In this document: one piece after another, positions 51,517-60,246 of the stretch
Numbering within the stretch: position 1 is the first letter of the stretch
Layout of the letters: the number at the start of each line of letters is the position of its first letter
Origin: Bacteroidales bacterium
Lineage (GTDB): Bacteria; Bacteroidota; Bacteroidia; Bacteroidales; P3
Length of the DNA: 64,000 nt
Reading direction: 5' to 3'
NCBI GenBank assembly: GCA_028708845.1
Contig: JAQVXZ010000002.1
Location: 1 to 64,000, forward strand
Notes under the pieces: model-generated
The model's input: the letters and a program-made list of their open reading frames with translations, nothing else
Databases searched by the model: none
What the model was told of the DNA's origin: nothing
Translations under genes and position numbers: made by a program

Positions 51517-51642
51517 GAATCTTTGATTCAGAAAGCTAGATCTTCGTTTCAGCAAATCCTTTCTTTGATTCAAGAAATTAAAACGAAGAAAGAATTTCGT
51601 GAAACGCTGTTTTAAAAAATTGATACGCAGAGTTAAAACCTC
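51517..51642. repeat. GAATC/GAAAC 21-bp array with left half inverted
   Basis: Reading the minus strand, 21-bp units start at 51592, 51571 (GAATCAAAGAAAGGATTT...), 51550 (GAAACGAAGATCTAGC...) and 51529 (GAATCAAAGATTC...). Reading the plus strand, 21-bp units start at 51580 (AAAACGAAGAAAGAATTT...), 51601 (GAAACGCTGTTTTAAAA...) and 51622. AAATCCTTTCTTTG on the left can pair with CGAAGAAAGAATTT on the right (G-T pairs allowed). The array begins 12 bp after the rluD stop. Confidence 0.85.
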
Positions 51643-51658
51643 AAATCTGCCAATAAAA

Positions 51659-51692
51659 AACCCTTCGCTTTATAGAAAACGAAGGGTTTTAT
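51659..51692. terminator. Bidirectional terminator between rluD and the T9SS cargo gene
   Basis: AACCCTTCG (51659-51667) pairs with CGAAGGGTT (51680-51688), with A run before and TTTT after, between convergent genes. Confidence 0.88.
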
Positions 51693-51726
51693 TATTTTAT
51701 AGAATGTTAGTAAAGAACTAGTCTGC

Positions 51727-52458
51727 TTAGTGTTTTACTATTAATTTCTTTGTTGAAAGAGTTTGTCCATCACCAACTATTGAATAGAAGTATATTCCGT
51801 TTGGTAGGTCAGAAGTTGAAACTACTTGTTTTGCACTTGAGCCTCCATTTATTGAAATTGATTTTACTTCTTTACCAATCATATTCCTAATGATTATCTT
51901 TCCTGAACTATAATTTGAAGAAAGTGTATAGTTGATTGTTGTGTTGTAATTAGCAGGGTTAGGATAAACTTCTAATGAAGTAATTTTGTTGATTGGTTTT
52001 GTTGGTTTAGCTATTGAAGCGTTAAGGTTTTTGTAAACTACAATAAATGATTGAATTACTTCTATTGGATCAATTACTGGATTAATTAAATTAACTTTTA
52101 TAACTGAAGGCATATCATTTTCGTAGAAGTAAAGAAAGTCAAATTCAGTGAAAGGTATGTTTGGCAAGAGAGTAATACTTGCCGCAGATATTGTGTCTGC
52201 TGAACAATTAGGAGGAACGCACATTAAAAGCTCTGAACCAGTTGCCATTGATAGTTTTTCCATATAAATTCTAACCTCCTTATTTGATGTTGAAAGGTTT
52301 GTTATATTGAAATAATCAGTTCTGTCACCACCTTCTGCGTCTAGGTGTAGGAAAATGGTATCATTGATAACATTCCCTTCATGTGTGAATTGGAAAGTTT
52401 GAGCCTTTAAGCCTAAAGCTAAACTTAATAAAGCTATAAAAAATATATGTTTTTTCAT
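51727..52458 (-). CDS. Secreted protein with T9SS type A sorting domain, 243 aa
   Basis: A signal peptide (MKKHIFFIALLSLALGLKA, cleaved before Q20) is followed by a beta domain of about 140 residues that may be Ig-like (VRIYMEKLSMATGSELLMCV). The type A sorting domain (about 165-243) has LEVYPNPANYNTTINYTLSS, IIIRNMIGKEVKSI, TSDLPNGIYFYSIV and the terminal STKKLIVKH. Exported through the T9SS. Apart from the sorting domain no family is recognised. It has its own promoter (52482-52512). Confidence 0.88.
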   Translation of the reverse strand: MKKHIFFIALLSLALGLKAQTFQFTHEGNVINDTIFLHLDAEGGDRTDYFNITNLSTSNKEVRIYMEKLSMATGSELLMCVPPNCSADTISAASITLLPNIPFTEFDFLYFYENDMPSVIKVNLINPVIDPIEVIQSFIVVYKNLNASIAKPTKPINKITSLEVYPNPANYNTTINYTLSSNYSSGKIIIRNMIGKEVKSISINGGSSAKQVVSTSDLPNGIYFYSIVGDGQTLSTKKLIVKH

Positions 52459-52481
52459 CTTGGATCTTGGTTTTAATTATG

Positions 52482-52512
52482 CAAATATACTATTGAATTG
52501 TCCTAAAAACAA
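52482..52512 (-). promoter_or_regulatory. Promoter of the 243-aa T9SS cargo gene
   Basis: On the minus strand TTG (52512-52510) and TATATTTG (52489-52482) are 20 bp apart, matching the Bacteroidota consensus, 24 bp before the start codon. Confidence 0.75.
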
Positions 52513-52573
52513 ATTTTATTAAATGTTTTCTGATATTAAGACACAATAAAGTATATTACCTTACATACTGTGA

Positions 52574-53416
52574 TTATAATTCTATTGTATTTACTTGAAT
52601 TATTTCTTTTGTTTCAGCATTTGTAACAAATACAACTACAGAGCATTTTGTTATATCTTGTATGTCAGAATCTACTTTAACTAAGTAGTTTTTATATATT
52701 ATTTCATTTTTAGAAACAGGCTTAACACTTAAAGAAAAATCTACAAGTCCATTCTTCCTTAGCACGTGATTAAATACATAATCTTCAATTATTGGAGTCT
52801 CATTACTTTTTTGAACACCAATTATTCCGCTTTCTAAAACTAAAATAGATATTAGGGTAGGTGAGGCATAATCTTTAAGAAATTCATTCTCGCAGCTTAC
52901 CAATATCATATTATCAGCTTGTCTATGAACAGCACCAAGGTTAATATCCATTATATGTTCTTTCGTGGCAAGAGCATTTTGAATATTAATATCCCAATCT
53001 GGAGTTTCAACCTTGTATCCACTTCCAACCTTTGTTCTATTTATCATTCCAGCAGGCAAAGAAGTACATCCAAAATCCGTAGCCCACTTGTCTCCAAATT
53101 CAGTACGGAAATCTACATTATTATTTTCTGCAGAAGGTTTTGCAAATGATGTTGCATGGACTCCCATAACAACTAATTTATCTCCATATTTTGAAATTAA
53201 TTCTGTAGCTTTTTCTGCTGCAGCGGGGCAATTAGTACATCTCCATCCTGTAAAGTCTTCTAATAATACTCTTTGCTTTGAACTTCTAACGGTTATTGGA
53301 GTTGTATCAGTGGTTTCTCCTTTTTGCATTACTAATTTTGCATCATCCTCTATTGTGTCACAACTAACCCATAATAATGGAATAATTAATAACAAGCTAT
53401 ATAATATCTTTTTCAT
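52574..53416 (-). CDS. Omp28-related lipoprotein with thioredoxin-like CxxC
   Basis: A 280-residue lipoprotein (lipobox WVSC, Cys19) of the Omp28 family. Its N-terminal domain begins QRVLLEDFTGWRCTNCPAAA with a redox-like C60-x-x-C63, followed by the family block GDKLVVMGVHATSFAKPSA. A beta domain fills the C-terminal half. It probably faces the periplasm or cell surface. It is the third gene in a set with a TlpA-type thioredoxin and a DUF6029 outer-membrane protein (23 bp gap), which suggests that the three work together in an extracytoplasmic redox process. That link is inferred from context. Confidence 0.85.
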   Translation of the reverse strand: MKKILYSLLLIIPLLWVSCDTIEDDAKLVMQKGETTDTTPITVRSSKQRVLLEDFTGWRCTNCPAAAEKATELISKYGDKLVVMGVHATSFAKPSAENNNVDFRTEFGDKWATDFGCTSLPAGMINRTKVGSGYKVETPDWDINIQNALATKEHIMDINLGAVHRQADNMILVSCENEFLKDYASPTLISILVLESGIIGVQKSNETPIIEDYVFNHVLRKNGLVDFSLSVKPVSKNEIIYKNYLVKVDSDIQDITKCSVVVFVTNAETKEIIQVNTIEL

Positions 53417-53439
53417 CTTTTCTCTCTTTTGGGGTTTAA

Positions 53440-55140
53440 TTAAAAACTACTTGTAATTGTTGCAAATAATCCGTTTGATGCTGGAACCATTCTACACACT
53501 CCACCAATACACATAATTCCTTCTCTTTGTTTTCCGTAACTAACTTGCACACGGCTTGTGCCATGAGTGTAGCCAAGGGAGAAATTATAATAATGTACTT
53601 TTTCTCCATGAACGTTTCCGTAATTCCATTGGTCAGATAATGCAGCAAAGAACTTGCCTCCTAAGTTAAATTCAACTGTTCCTTGTATCCAGTCACCTGC
53701 TGCCCATTCTCCGTAGTTTTGTTCTGTTAAAAGAAGTTGTAGTTCATATCTTAGGGAATTCTTTTTTGATAGCTTTTGAGTTATATCTGCAGCAAAAACA
53801 TTTGCATAAACAAATTCCTCTCCTGGGTGACCAATTGCAATTGGGTTGAAGGTTTGGTAAGAATACATAAAGCTAAGCTTATAATTACTGCTTAATTTCT
53901 TTGAAACTTCAAGGTTAAGCTCTTCAAAATATAATTCATCTCCAACTTTAAAGAAAGAAGAAGAGTAACCATCGGTTCCTTCGTAATTTCCTGCAGGGTT
54001 AACTCCTAAAGATTCTTTATCTATTGACATAGCCCGAGAATAGTTTAGTTTAAGGTCTGTTCCGTATTTACCACCAAGCATTGAGCCTTTATTAATCTTA
54101 TAAATAATATCTGCTTGAATACCCATTTCACCATTGACTTGTGTTGCGTATGGGTACATTGCAAAAAGAGAATAAGCATGTTGACGAGTTAGAGCAGGAA
54201 GATAGTTCACGTTAAGCATATTCCCTACTTGGTTTCTTCTCGATTTAGAACTCATATTATCTATTCTCTTAGCCGAAACGTTTATTCCCAACCCTTTTGC
54301 AGCATAACCAGCAGAAACGAGTGCTGCTTGTCCTTCTCTAAATATGTAACCATTAACCGCATTTGGGTCTTGTCCTTTTTTTGCATACTCTGCATTTAAG
54401 TTAAAAGCCTTATAAGACATTTGAACTCTTGCAGCACCTGAGCCTATGTTCTCTGGAGTGTTTACCTTATAACTATCTCCTGAAATAGGGTCAATAATGA
54501 ATCTATCTTCAGCTTTTTCGTAAATACTAACAAAGCTTCCTCCAAAATTAACTCTAAAAGGGGAGTTTTCAATACTTTTTATTAAGGAATTAAGAGAGAA
54601 TTCTGCATCCATTCCTCTAATTAGCCCAAAGTCATCGGAAGCCCAAACGTCTTCCCAATAGTATCTTTGTTTACCAATAATTCCTTTTACTGTTAAGCCT
54701 TCAATTGGCCTAGCAACAACTTTCAATCCATCCATTGCATTGTCTAGTCCGAGGTTTCTTTCTTCATAAGAACGGAAAACAAGTCCACTACCAAATTGTT
54801 CGTAATAGTTACCTGCTGTTATTTCCAAGTAATCCTTTTTGTAAGAAGCAAAACGATATGCAAAGCCTGCCCCTTTATATTCTTTGTCAAATCCAAGAAT
54901 AGGATTTAAGTATGCCTCAAAACGCATTCCTGCAGAGAAGTCCCCGTTGGTATATAGAATGTTTGTGAATGCATTCATTAGAGCTTTTTCATTTACTTTC
55001 TCTGCTCCAATAACGGTATCTTCTTTTGAAATCTGAAGGTCCATTTGAAAATTACCTGTTACCTTTCCTCCAAGTATTCCTTGTGCAAAAGAACTAGAGC
55101 TGATAACTATTAATAATAAAACTAATCCTAACTTTCTCAT
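53440..55140 (-). CDS. DUF6029 family outer-membrane protein
   Basis: A 566-residue protein with signal peptide (MRKLGLVLLLIVISSSSFA, cleaved before Q20) and alternating barrel-type strands throughout, ending in an aromatic strand (NGLFATITSSF). The segments GGKVTGNFQMDLQ, GNYYEQFGSGLVFRSYEERN and LGLDNAMDGLKVVARP are family-type blocks of what I recall as DUF6029. Function unknown. Its start codon is 1 bp after the TlpA-like gene stop, and the Omp28 gene follows after 23 bp. Confidence 0.8.
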   Translation of the reverse strand: MRKLGLVLLLIVISSSSFAQGILGGKVTGNFQMDLQISKEDTVIGAEKVNEKALMNAFTNILYTNGDFSAGMRFEAYLNPILGFDKEYKGAGFAYRFASYKKDYLEITAGNYYEQFGSGLVFRSYEERNLGLDNAMDGLKVVARPIEGLTVKGIIGKQRYYWEDVWASDDFGLIRGMDAEFSLNSLIKSIENSPFRVNFGGSFVSIYEKAEDRFIIDPISGDSYKVNTPENIGSGAARVQMSYKAFNLNAEYAKKGQDPNAVNGYIFREGQAALVSAGYAAKGLGINVSAKRIDNMSSKSRRNQVGNMLNVNYLPALTRQHAYSLFAMYPYATQVNGEMGIQADIIYKINKGSMLGGKYGTDLKLNYSRAMSIDKESLGVNPAGNYEGTDGYSSSFFKVGDELYFEELNLEVSKKLSSNYKLSFMYSYQTFNPIAIGHPGEEFVYANVFAADITQKLSKKNSLRYELQLLLTEQNYGEWAAGDWIQGTVEFNLGGKFFAALSDQWNYGNVHGEKVHYYNFSLGYTHGTSRVQVSYGKQREGIMCIGGVCRMVPASNGLFATITSSF

Positions 55141-55141
55141 A

Positions 55142-55663
55142 CTATTTTAAATCTTCTCCTTTAACAACTTTCTTATACATTTCAATTAGATTGTCTTCGT
55201 CCCCTGGTGAATATCCAATATGTTGCCATACTATTTCTCCGTTTCCATTTACTATAAAGGTATGAGGAGGATTATTAACGCCTAAGGCACGTTTAAGTTC
55301 TGAGTTTTGGTCTAAAATAACTTCATAAGGCCAATCTGAACCGCTAACCAATGGTTTTACTTTTTGACAAGTTCTTGCATCATCAATAGAAACTGCATAT
55401 ATTTTTATCCCTGTCTCTTCTTGCCACTCGTCATATTCTTCTGCCATTGCGTTAAGTTCCATCATACATGGTTTACACCAGGTTGCCCAAAAGCATATTA
55501 CGTAAGGTTTTCCTTCATTTGAAAATTCAGAAGCTTTAATTGATTTCCCATCTAAGGTTTTAACGGTTATGGAAGGGAGTTCTGATTTAGGTTGATTATC
55601 TTGTGCCAAAAGTATTCCAAAACTGAAAACTAATGTCATTAAGGTTAGAATAAGTTTTTTCAT
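55142..55663 (-). CDS. TlpA-family periplasmic thioredoxin
   Basis: A 173-residue exported thioredoxin-fold protein with a signal peptide (cleaved near LLA-Q21). The active site is FWATWCKPCMMELNAM (C63, C66), with the TlpA-type cis-Pro loop NNPPHTFIVNGNGEIV. It probably reduces disulphides in the periplasm. It is the first gene of the TlpA-DUF6029-Omp28 set; the Omp28 protein has its own CxxC and is a plausible redox partner. Confidence 0.92.
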   Translation of the reverse strand: MKKLILTLMTLVFSFGILLAQDNQPKSELPSITVKTLDGKSIKASEFSNEGKPYVICFWATWCKPCMMELNAMAEEYDEWQEETGIKIYAVSIDDARTCQKVKPLVSGSDWPYEVILDQNSELKRALGVNNPPHTFIVNGNGEIVWQHIGYSPGDEDNLIEMYKKVVKGEDLK

Positions 55664-55708
55664 TGTATTTTGTGATTTGTATTAATAACTATATTTATAT
55701 TCTCTTTA

Positions 55709-56680
55709 TTATTTTGTTCTATTAGCCAATGAGTAAAGCAAATCTATTAATCCGGTTTTGCTTTCACTATCTTTGAAGTCGTTAAGTTGAATTTCTGCTA
55801 ACTTGCAAAATGATTGTACTTTCTCATTAGCCTTTTCAAGGTATCCTCCCTTATTAACTTCTTCTATTAGCTCAAGTATTTCTTTATCTGATTTCTCTTC
55901 CTGATTGACAAATTTAAGTATTTCTTTTCTTTCCTCTTCATTGCTAGCATCAAGAAGGTATATCAAAGGTAGGGTTTTCTTTTTCTCTTTAATGTCGTTT
56001 CCATAAGGTTTGCCAGTATTGAACTCTGGTGAAAAATCTAAGATATCATCCCTCACCTGAAATGCTAAACCCATGTAAAAGCCAAAATTCTTTAACGAAT
56101 TTACCACTTCTTTTGTTGCTCCAGAGCTAATTGCTCCAAGCTCTGCTGAGGCTTCCATCATCGCAGCTGTCTTCTTACCTATTACCTTATAATATGTTTC
56201 CTCTGAGTAATCAATACCCTCAGCGACTTGTTTTTGTAGTAATTCTCCAAGAGGTAATTCACTTCCTATCTTAGCAAATTTAGGCAATAAGTTAAAGTCG
56301 CTCTGTGTTTCTATTAGTTCAAGACATTTACCATAGAGGTAGTCTCCAAAAAGAACAGCGGTATCATTTCCCCAAATTCTGTTTAAAGTTTTTCTCCCTC
56401 TTCTCTTATCGCTTTCATCAATAACATCATCGTGAACCAAAGAAGCAGTATGCAATAGTTCTAGTATTAAAGCGCAACGAATTGTTTGACTGGTGATTCC
56501 TCCAGAAATCTTTGCTGCAAGAAATGTAAGTATAGGTCGAATCTTTTTGCCCCTCTTTTCAAGTATATATTTAATTATATCATCAATAAAAAAACCTTCT
56601 AATTCCAAGCTCTCAGAAAATCTCTTATCGAATAAATCTAAATAATCTCTAATAGGGTAAGTTATATTTTTTATCTGCAT
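55709..56680 (-). CDS. ispB: All-trans polyprenyl diphosphate synthase
   Basis: A 323-residue trans-isoprenyl synthase that extends farnesyl diphosphate to the side chain of menaquinone (product length not predictable here). The first aspartate-rich motif is LVHDDVIDESDKRRG (D84, D85, D88), the second FQVRDDILDF (about 205-210), with the KRGKKIRP diphosphate-binding block at about 42-49. A -7 box lies 21-28 bp upstream. The symbol is by analogy with octaprenyl synthase. Confidence 0.92.
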   Translation of the reverse strand: MQIKNITYPIRDYLDLFDKRFSESLELEGFFIDDIIKYILEKRGKKIRPILTFLAAKISGGITSQTIRCALILELLHTASLVHDDVIDESDKRRGRKTLNRIWGNDTAVLFGDYLYGKCLELIETQSDFNLLPKFAKIGSELPLGELLQKQVAEGIDYSEETYYKVIGKKTAAMMEASAELGAISSGATKEVVNSLKNFGFYMGLAFQVRDDILDFSPEFNTGKPYGNDIKEKKKTLPLIYLLDASNEEERKEILKFVNQEEKSDKEILELIEEVNKGGYLEKANEKVQSFCKLAEIQLNDFKDSESKTGLIDLLYSLANRTK

Positions 56681-56700
56681 TTCAATAATTAAATAATCTA

Positions 56701-56708
56701 CAAAAGTA
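56701..56708 (-). promoter_or_regulatory. -7 box of the polyprenyl synthase gene
   Basis: TACTTTTG on the minus strand matches TAnnTTTG, 21 bp before the start codon. No exact -33 TTG at the expected distance. Confidence 0.5.
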
Positions 56709-56926
56709 CTAAATATTTTAATTTTATTTGTCTCTTATCTTGTTTTATTAGCTTTTAAAACAAAACTCATTCTTAAATTCTACAATTAAACACTAAAATA
56801 ATAACTTATTCCTATTTCTTAATTTAGATTAATTATCAATCAATTTTTATATCCTATAGTCGTTTGAAGAGACTTACTCCTTATATTTAAGTGTTTTATT
56901 ATTTTTATTGCTAAGACGATTTATTA
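56709..56926. other. AT-rich intergenic region between divergent genes
   Basis: Between the ispB promoter and the GAATC-type array I see no ORF, RNA gene or clear repeat. Confidence 0.4.
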
Positions 56927-57000
56927 AAACAAAGATCTAGAAAATTAGAACAAAGAAAGAATTTACTGAATCAAAGAAACAGAGAATTAGAATCAAGTAT
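56927..57000. repeat. Degenerate 20-22-bp GAATCAAAG array in a divergent intergenic region
   Basis: Units begin near 56927 (AAAACAAAGATCTAGAAAAT), 56948 (GAACAAAGAAAGAATTTACT), 56968 (GAATCAAAGAAACAGAGAAT) and 56990 (GAATCAAG...), spaced 21, 20 and 22 bp. They reuse the words seen at 40.5 and 51.6 kb. A partial inverted copy of TTAGAA (TTCTAA near 57031) follows. The array lies about 100 bp before the radical SAM gene. Confidence 0.75.
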
Positions 57001-57101
57001 ATGTTTTTTACGAGTTTTAATCAAATTGGGTTCTAATTTATTTTGTATTTTCCTTTCTTTTATGATGGCTTTTCTCGATATTTGCAAAAAATATAAGAGC
57101 T

Positions 57102-57872
57102 ATGTTATTTGAAGATATAATATTCGGACCAATAAAAAGTCGTAGGCTAGGAAATTCCTTAGGAATAAACCTATTACCAGTTCATAAAAAACTATGTAAT
57201 TTCAACTGCGTTTACTGTGAATGTGGCTGGAATGAAGATACAAAAGATATTAAAGACAGTATCCACAGCAAAGAAGATATTAGGGAGGCATTAGAAGCTA
57301 AACTAATTGATGTTAAAGAAAAAAACATTCCTGTTGATTCTATAACTTTCTCTGGAAATGGAGAGCCTACAATTCATCCAGACTTTGCTGAAATTGTTGA
57401 TTTCGTGGTTCAGCTAAGAGATATTTACATAAAAGATGCTAAGATATCTGTCCTATCTAATGCAACAACCCTTCATAAGGATGATGTATTTAAGGCTTTG
57501 CATAAGATAGATAATCCTATTCTTAAGCTTGATGCAGGAAGAAAAGAAATGTTTTATGCAATCAGCAAAACAACTCCTAATCAAATTAGCTTTGAAACAG
57601 TTAAAGAAAGACTTATTGCTTTTGGACATGATGCAATAGTTCAAACCCTTTTAATAAGAGGAGAAAACGATTCAATAAAGCTAGACAATACAAGTGATGA
57701 AGAGTTTTCTGCATGGCTTGAAATAGTTAAGAAAATAAACCCTCGTCAGGTAATGCTATATGCAATTGATAGAGTAACACCTGAAAGTAAATTAGAAAAA
57801 CTTACAATAGAAGAGCTTGAATTTTTTGCAGATAAAGTTAGAGCATTAGGTATAGAGACAAAAACATACTAA
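57102..57872 (+). CDS. Radical SAM protein
   Basis: A 256-residue radical SAM enzyme with the cluster motif CNFNCVYC (C32, C36, C39). FSGNGEPTIHPDF (about 86-98) is the GxE-type SAM-contact block, and LSNATTLHKDDVF follows. Its start FEDIIFGPIKSRRLGNSLGI is typical of a short conserved family often annotated only as radical SAM protein, sometimes next to molybdenum-cofactor or iron genes. Substrate unknown. FeoAB begins 10 bp downstream, so the two are likely co-expressed, possibly under iron control. Confidence 0.88.
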   Translation: MLFEDIIFGPIKSRRLGNSLGINLLPVHKKLCNFNCVYCECGWNEDTKDIKDSIHSKEDIREALEAKLIDVKEKNIPVDSITFSGNGEPTIHPDFAEIVDFVVQLRDIYIKDAKISVLSNATTLHKDDVFKALHKIDNPILKLDAGRKEMFYAISKTTPNQISFETVKERLIAFGHDAIVQTLLIRGENDSIKLDNTSDEEFSAWLEIVKKINPRQVMLYAIDRVTPESKLEKLTIEELEFFADKVRALGIETKTY

Positions 57873-57882
57873 AAACATCCTT

Positions 57883-60246
57883 ATGACGCTCAACGAATTA
57901 AAGAACGGGGAGAAAGCTGTAATTATAAAGATAAAAGGTAGAGGTTTATTCCTTAAAAGAATTACAGAAATGGGGTTTGTTAAGGGTCATATTGTTGAGG
58001 CAATAAAGGCTGCTCCATTTAACGATCCTGTACAATATAAGATTCTTTCATCTGAAATTTCTATAAGAAGATCAGATGCTGAACTTATTGAGGTTATTCC
58101 ATTAGATGGGTCGAATTTAAAAGATTATTCATTTGGTTTTTCAGGAATAAGTGATAACAAATCAATTGAAAAGAAGATAATATCTGGCAAGGATAAAATT
58201 ATTGATATTGTTTTAGTTGGAAATCCTAATTCAGGAAAGACTTCTTTATTTAATGCAATCTCAGGGCTTAAAGAAAAGGTAGGCAACTACTCTGGTGTAA
58301 CTGTTGATGCTAAGAAAATTATTGTAAAATACAATGGTTATAAACTCAATATCATTGACCTGCCAGGAACTTATTCTATTTCTGCATACACCAATGAAGA
58401 ATCTTATGTAAGGAAATACCTATTTGATAATAATCCTGATATTGTAATTAATGTTGTTGATGCTTCAAACTTAGAGAGAAACCTATTCTTGACCACTCAG
58501 TTAATTGATATGGATATTAAGATGGTTGTTGCTCTTAATATGTATGATGAGTTGGAGCGGAAAAAGGATGAATTCGACTATCAACTATTTTCTAGAATGA
58601 TAGGATCCGCAGTAGTTCCAACACAAGCCAATAAGAAAATAGGAATAACTGAACTCTTAGATGCAGCAATTGAAGGATATGAAGGAACTAATCCAATATC
58701 CCGTCACGTACATATAAATTATGGTGGGATTATAGAAAAAAGCCTTGCAGTATTAACAACTAAAATAAAAGAAAGCAAAAACTATTCAGAGAAAGTAGCA
58801 GCAAGATATTATGCAATAAGGCTACTTGAAAAAGACCAAGAGATAATTGATGAGATTGAAACTTGGATAGACCATGATGATGTTCATGAGGTTGCTGATG
58901 ATACAATAAAAAAGATAGAGCTTGCCTATAATGAGGATAGTGAAATAGTTCTTACTAATGCAAGATATGGTTTCATTATTGGAGCCTTAAAAGAAACCTA
59001 TAAACATGCAGAGAAAAAGACAGAAAAAACACAGACAGAAAAGATAGATTCTATACTAACTCACCCTCTTTGGGGTTATCCTATTTTCTTTTTCTTTATT
59101 TGGCTAATGTTCTTTTCATCATTCAAAATAGGACAGTATCCTATGGATTGGATAGAATGGATTGTTAGTGCATTTGGACAAATAGTACATAAGATTATTC
59201 CACCAGGTGCAATTGCCGACTTAATTTCTCAAGGTATTATTGGAGGAGTTGGAGGAGTAATTGTCTTTCTTCCAAATATCGTTATTCTATTCCTTTTCAT
59301 TTCACTAATGGAAGACACTGGCTATATGGCAAGAGTCGCCTTCCTTATGGATAAACTAATGCATAAGATAGGACTACATGGTAAGAGTTTTGTGCCGATG
59401 ATAATTGGTTTTGGATGTAATGTGCCAGCAATTATGGCAACAAGAACCTTAGAAAACAAAAAGGACAGGCTACTAACAATGCTGATAATTCCTTTTATGT
59501 CGTGTAGTGCAAGACTTCCTGTTTATATACTTATTATAGGCACTTTCTTTCCTAAAAACGCTATTCTTATTCTAAGCTCACTATATCTTTTCGGAATCTT
59601 ACTTGCGGTTTTATTTGGATTAATATTTAAGAAGACCATTATGAAAACCAAGGGAGCTCCTTTTGTTATGGAACTTCCTCCTTATAGAATCCCTACTCTA
59701 AAAGCAATCCGCATTAATATTGGGATGAAGACAAAATACTATCTGAAAAAGATGGGAGGAATTATTCTAATTGGGTCAATAGTAATATGGTCACTAGGTT
59801 ATTTCCCACAAAAGGATACATCGAAGATAGAGCATTCATATATTGCGTCAATAGGACATTTCGTTCAGCCAGTTCTTGAGCCTTTGGGTTTCGATTGGAA
59901 GATAGGCGTTAGTCTTTTGGCAGGAGTATCAGCAAAAGAAGTTATTATTAGTACTATGGGTGTATTATATGCAAAAGACCCAAATGTAAGTGAGCAGTCA
60001 TTAGGACAAAGACTTAAAAAAGAAGTTCATACAAGTGGGGATAAGATAGGAATGCCTGTTTTTACAACAGCAACAGCTCTTAGTTTATTGGTATTTGTTT
60101 TAATATACTTCCCTTGTCTTGCAGTTTTCTCCGTTGTCTGGAAAGAAAGTGGGAGGCTTATTTGGGCAGTACTTCTGGTCACCTATACCACAGCCCTTGC
60201 TTGGATTGTTTCATTTTTAGTTTATAATATTGTGTTATGGATATAA
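57883..60246 (+). CDS. feoB: Ferrous iron transporter, FeoA-FeoB fusion
   Basis: A 787-residue inner-membrane Fe2+ transporter. An N-terminal FeoA (SH3-like) domain (about 1-75, LNELKNGEKAVIIKIKGRG) is fused to FeoB, the usual form in Bacteroidales. The GTPase G1 motif is GNPNSGKTSLFNAI (113-126), G3 DLPG (about 158-161) and G4 NMYD. The membrane part holds two gate motifs with conserved cysteines: GFGCNVPAIMATRT and FMSCSARLPVYILIIGTF. It ends in a hydrophobic C-terminus. It supplies iron to this anaerobe's Fe-S enzymes. It overlaps the next gene by 10 nt. Confidence 0.96.
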   Translation: MTLNELKNGEKAVIIKIKGRGLFLKRITEMGFVKGHIVEAIKAAPFNDPVQYKILSSEISIRRSDAELIEVIPLDGSNLKDYSFGFSGISDNKSIEKKIISGKDKIIDIVLVGNPNSGKTSLFNAISGLKEKVGNYSGVTVDAKKIIVKYNGYKLNIIDLPGTYSISAYTNEESYVRKYLFDNNPDIVINVVDASNLERNLFLTTQLIDMDIKMVVALNMYDELERKKDEFDYQLFSRMIGSAVVPTQANKKIGITELLDAAIEGYEGTNPISRHVHINYGGIIEKSLAVLTTKIKESKNYSEKVAARYYAIRLLEKDQEIIDEIETWIDHDDVHEVADDTIKKIELAYNEDSEIVLTNARYGFIIGALKETYKHAEKKTEKTQTEKIDSILTHPLWGYPIFFFFIWLMFFSSFKIGQYPMDWIEWIVSAFGQIVHKIIPPGAIADLISQGIIGGVGGVIVFLPNIVILFLFISLMEDTGYMARVAFLMDKLMHKIGLHGKSFVPMIIGFGCNVPAIMATRTLENKKDRLLTMLIIPFMSCSARLPVYILIIGTFFPKNAILILSSLYLFGILLAVLFGLIFKKTIMKTKGAPFVMELPPYRIPTLKAIRINIGMKTKYYLKKMGGIILIGSIVIWSLGYFPQKDTSKIEHSYIASIGHFVQPVLEPLGFDWKIGVSLLAGVSAKEVIISTMGVLYAKDPNVSEQSLGQRLKKEVHTSGDKIGMPVFTTATALSLLVFVLIYFPCLAVFSVVWKESGRLIWAVLLVTYTTALAWIVSFLVYNIVLWI

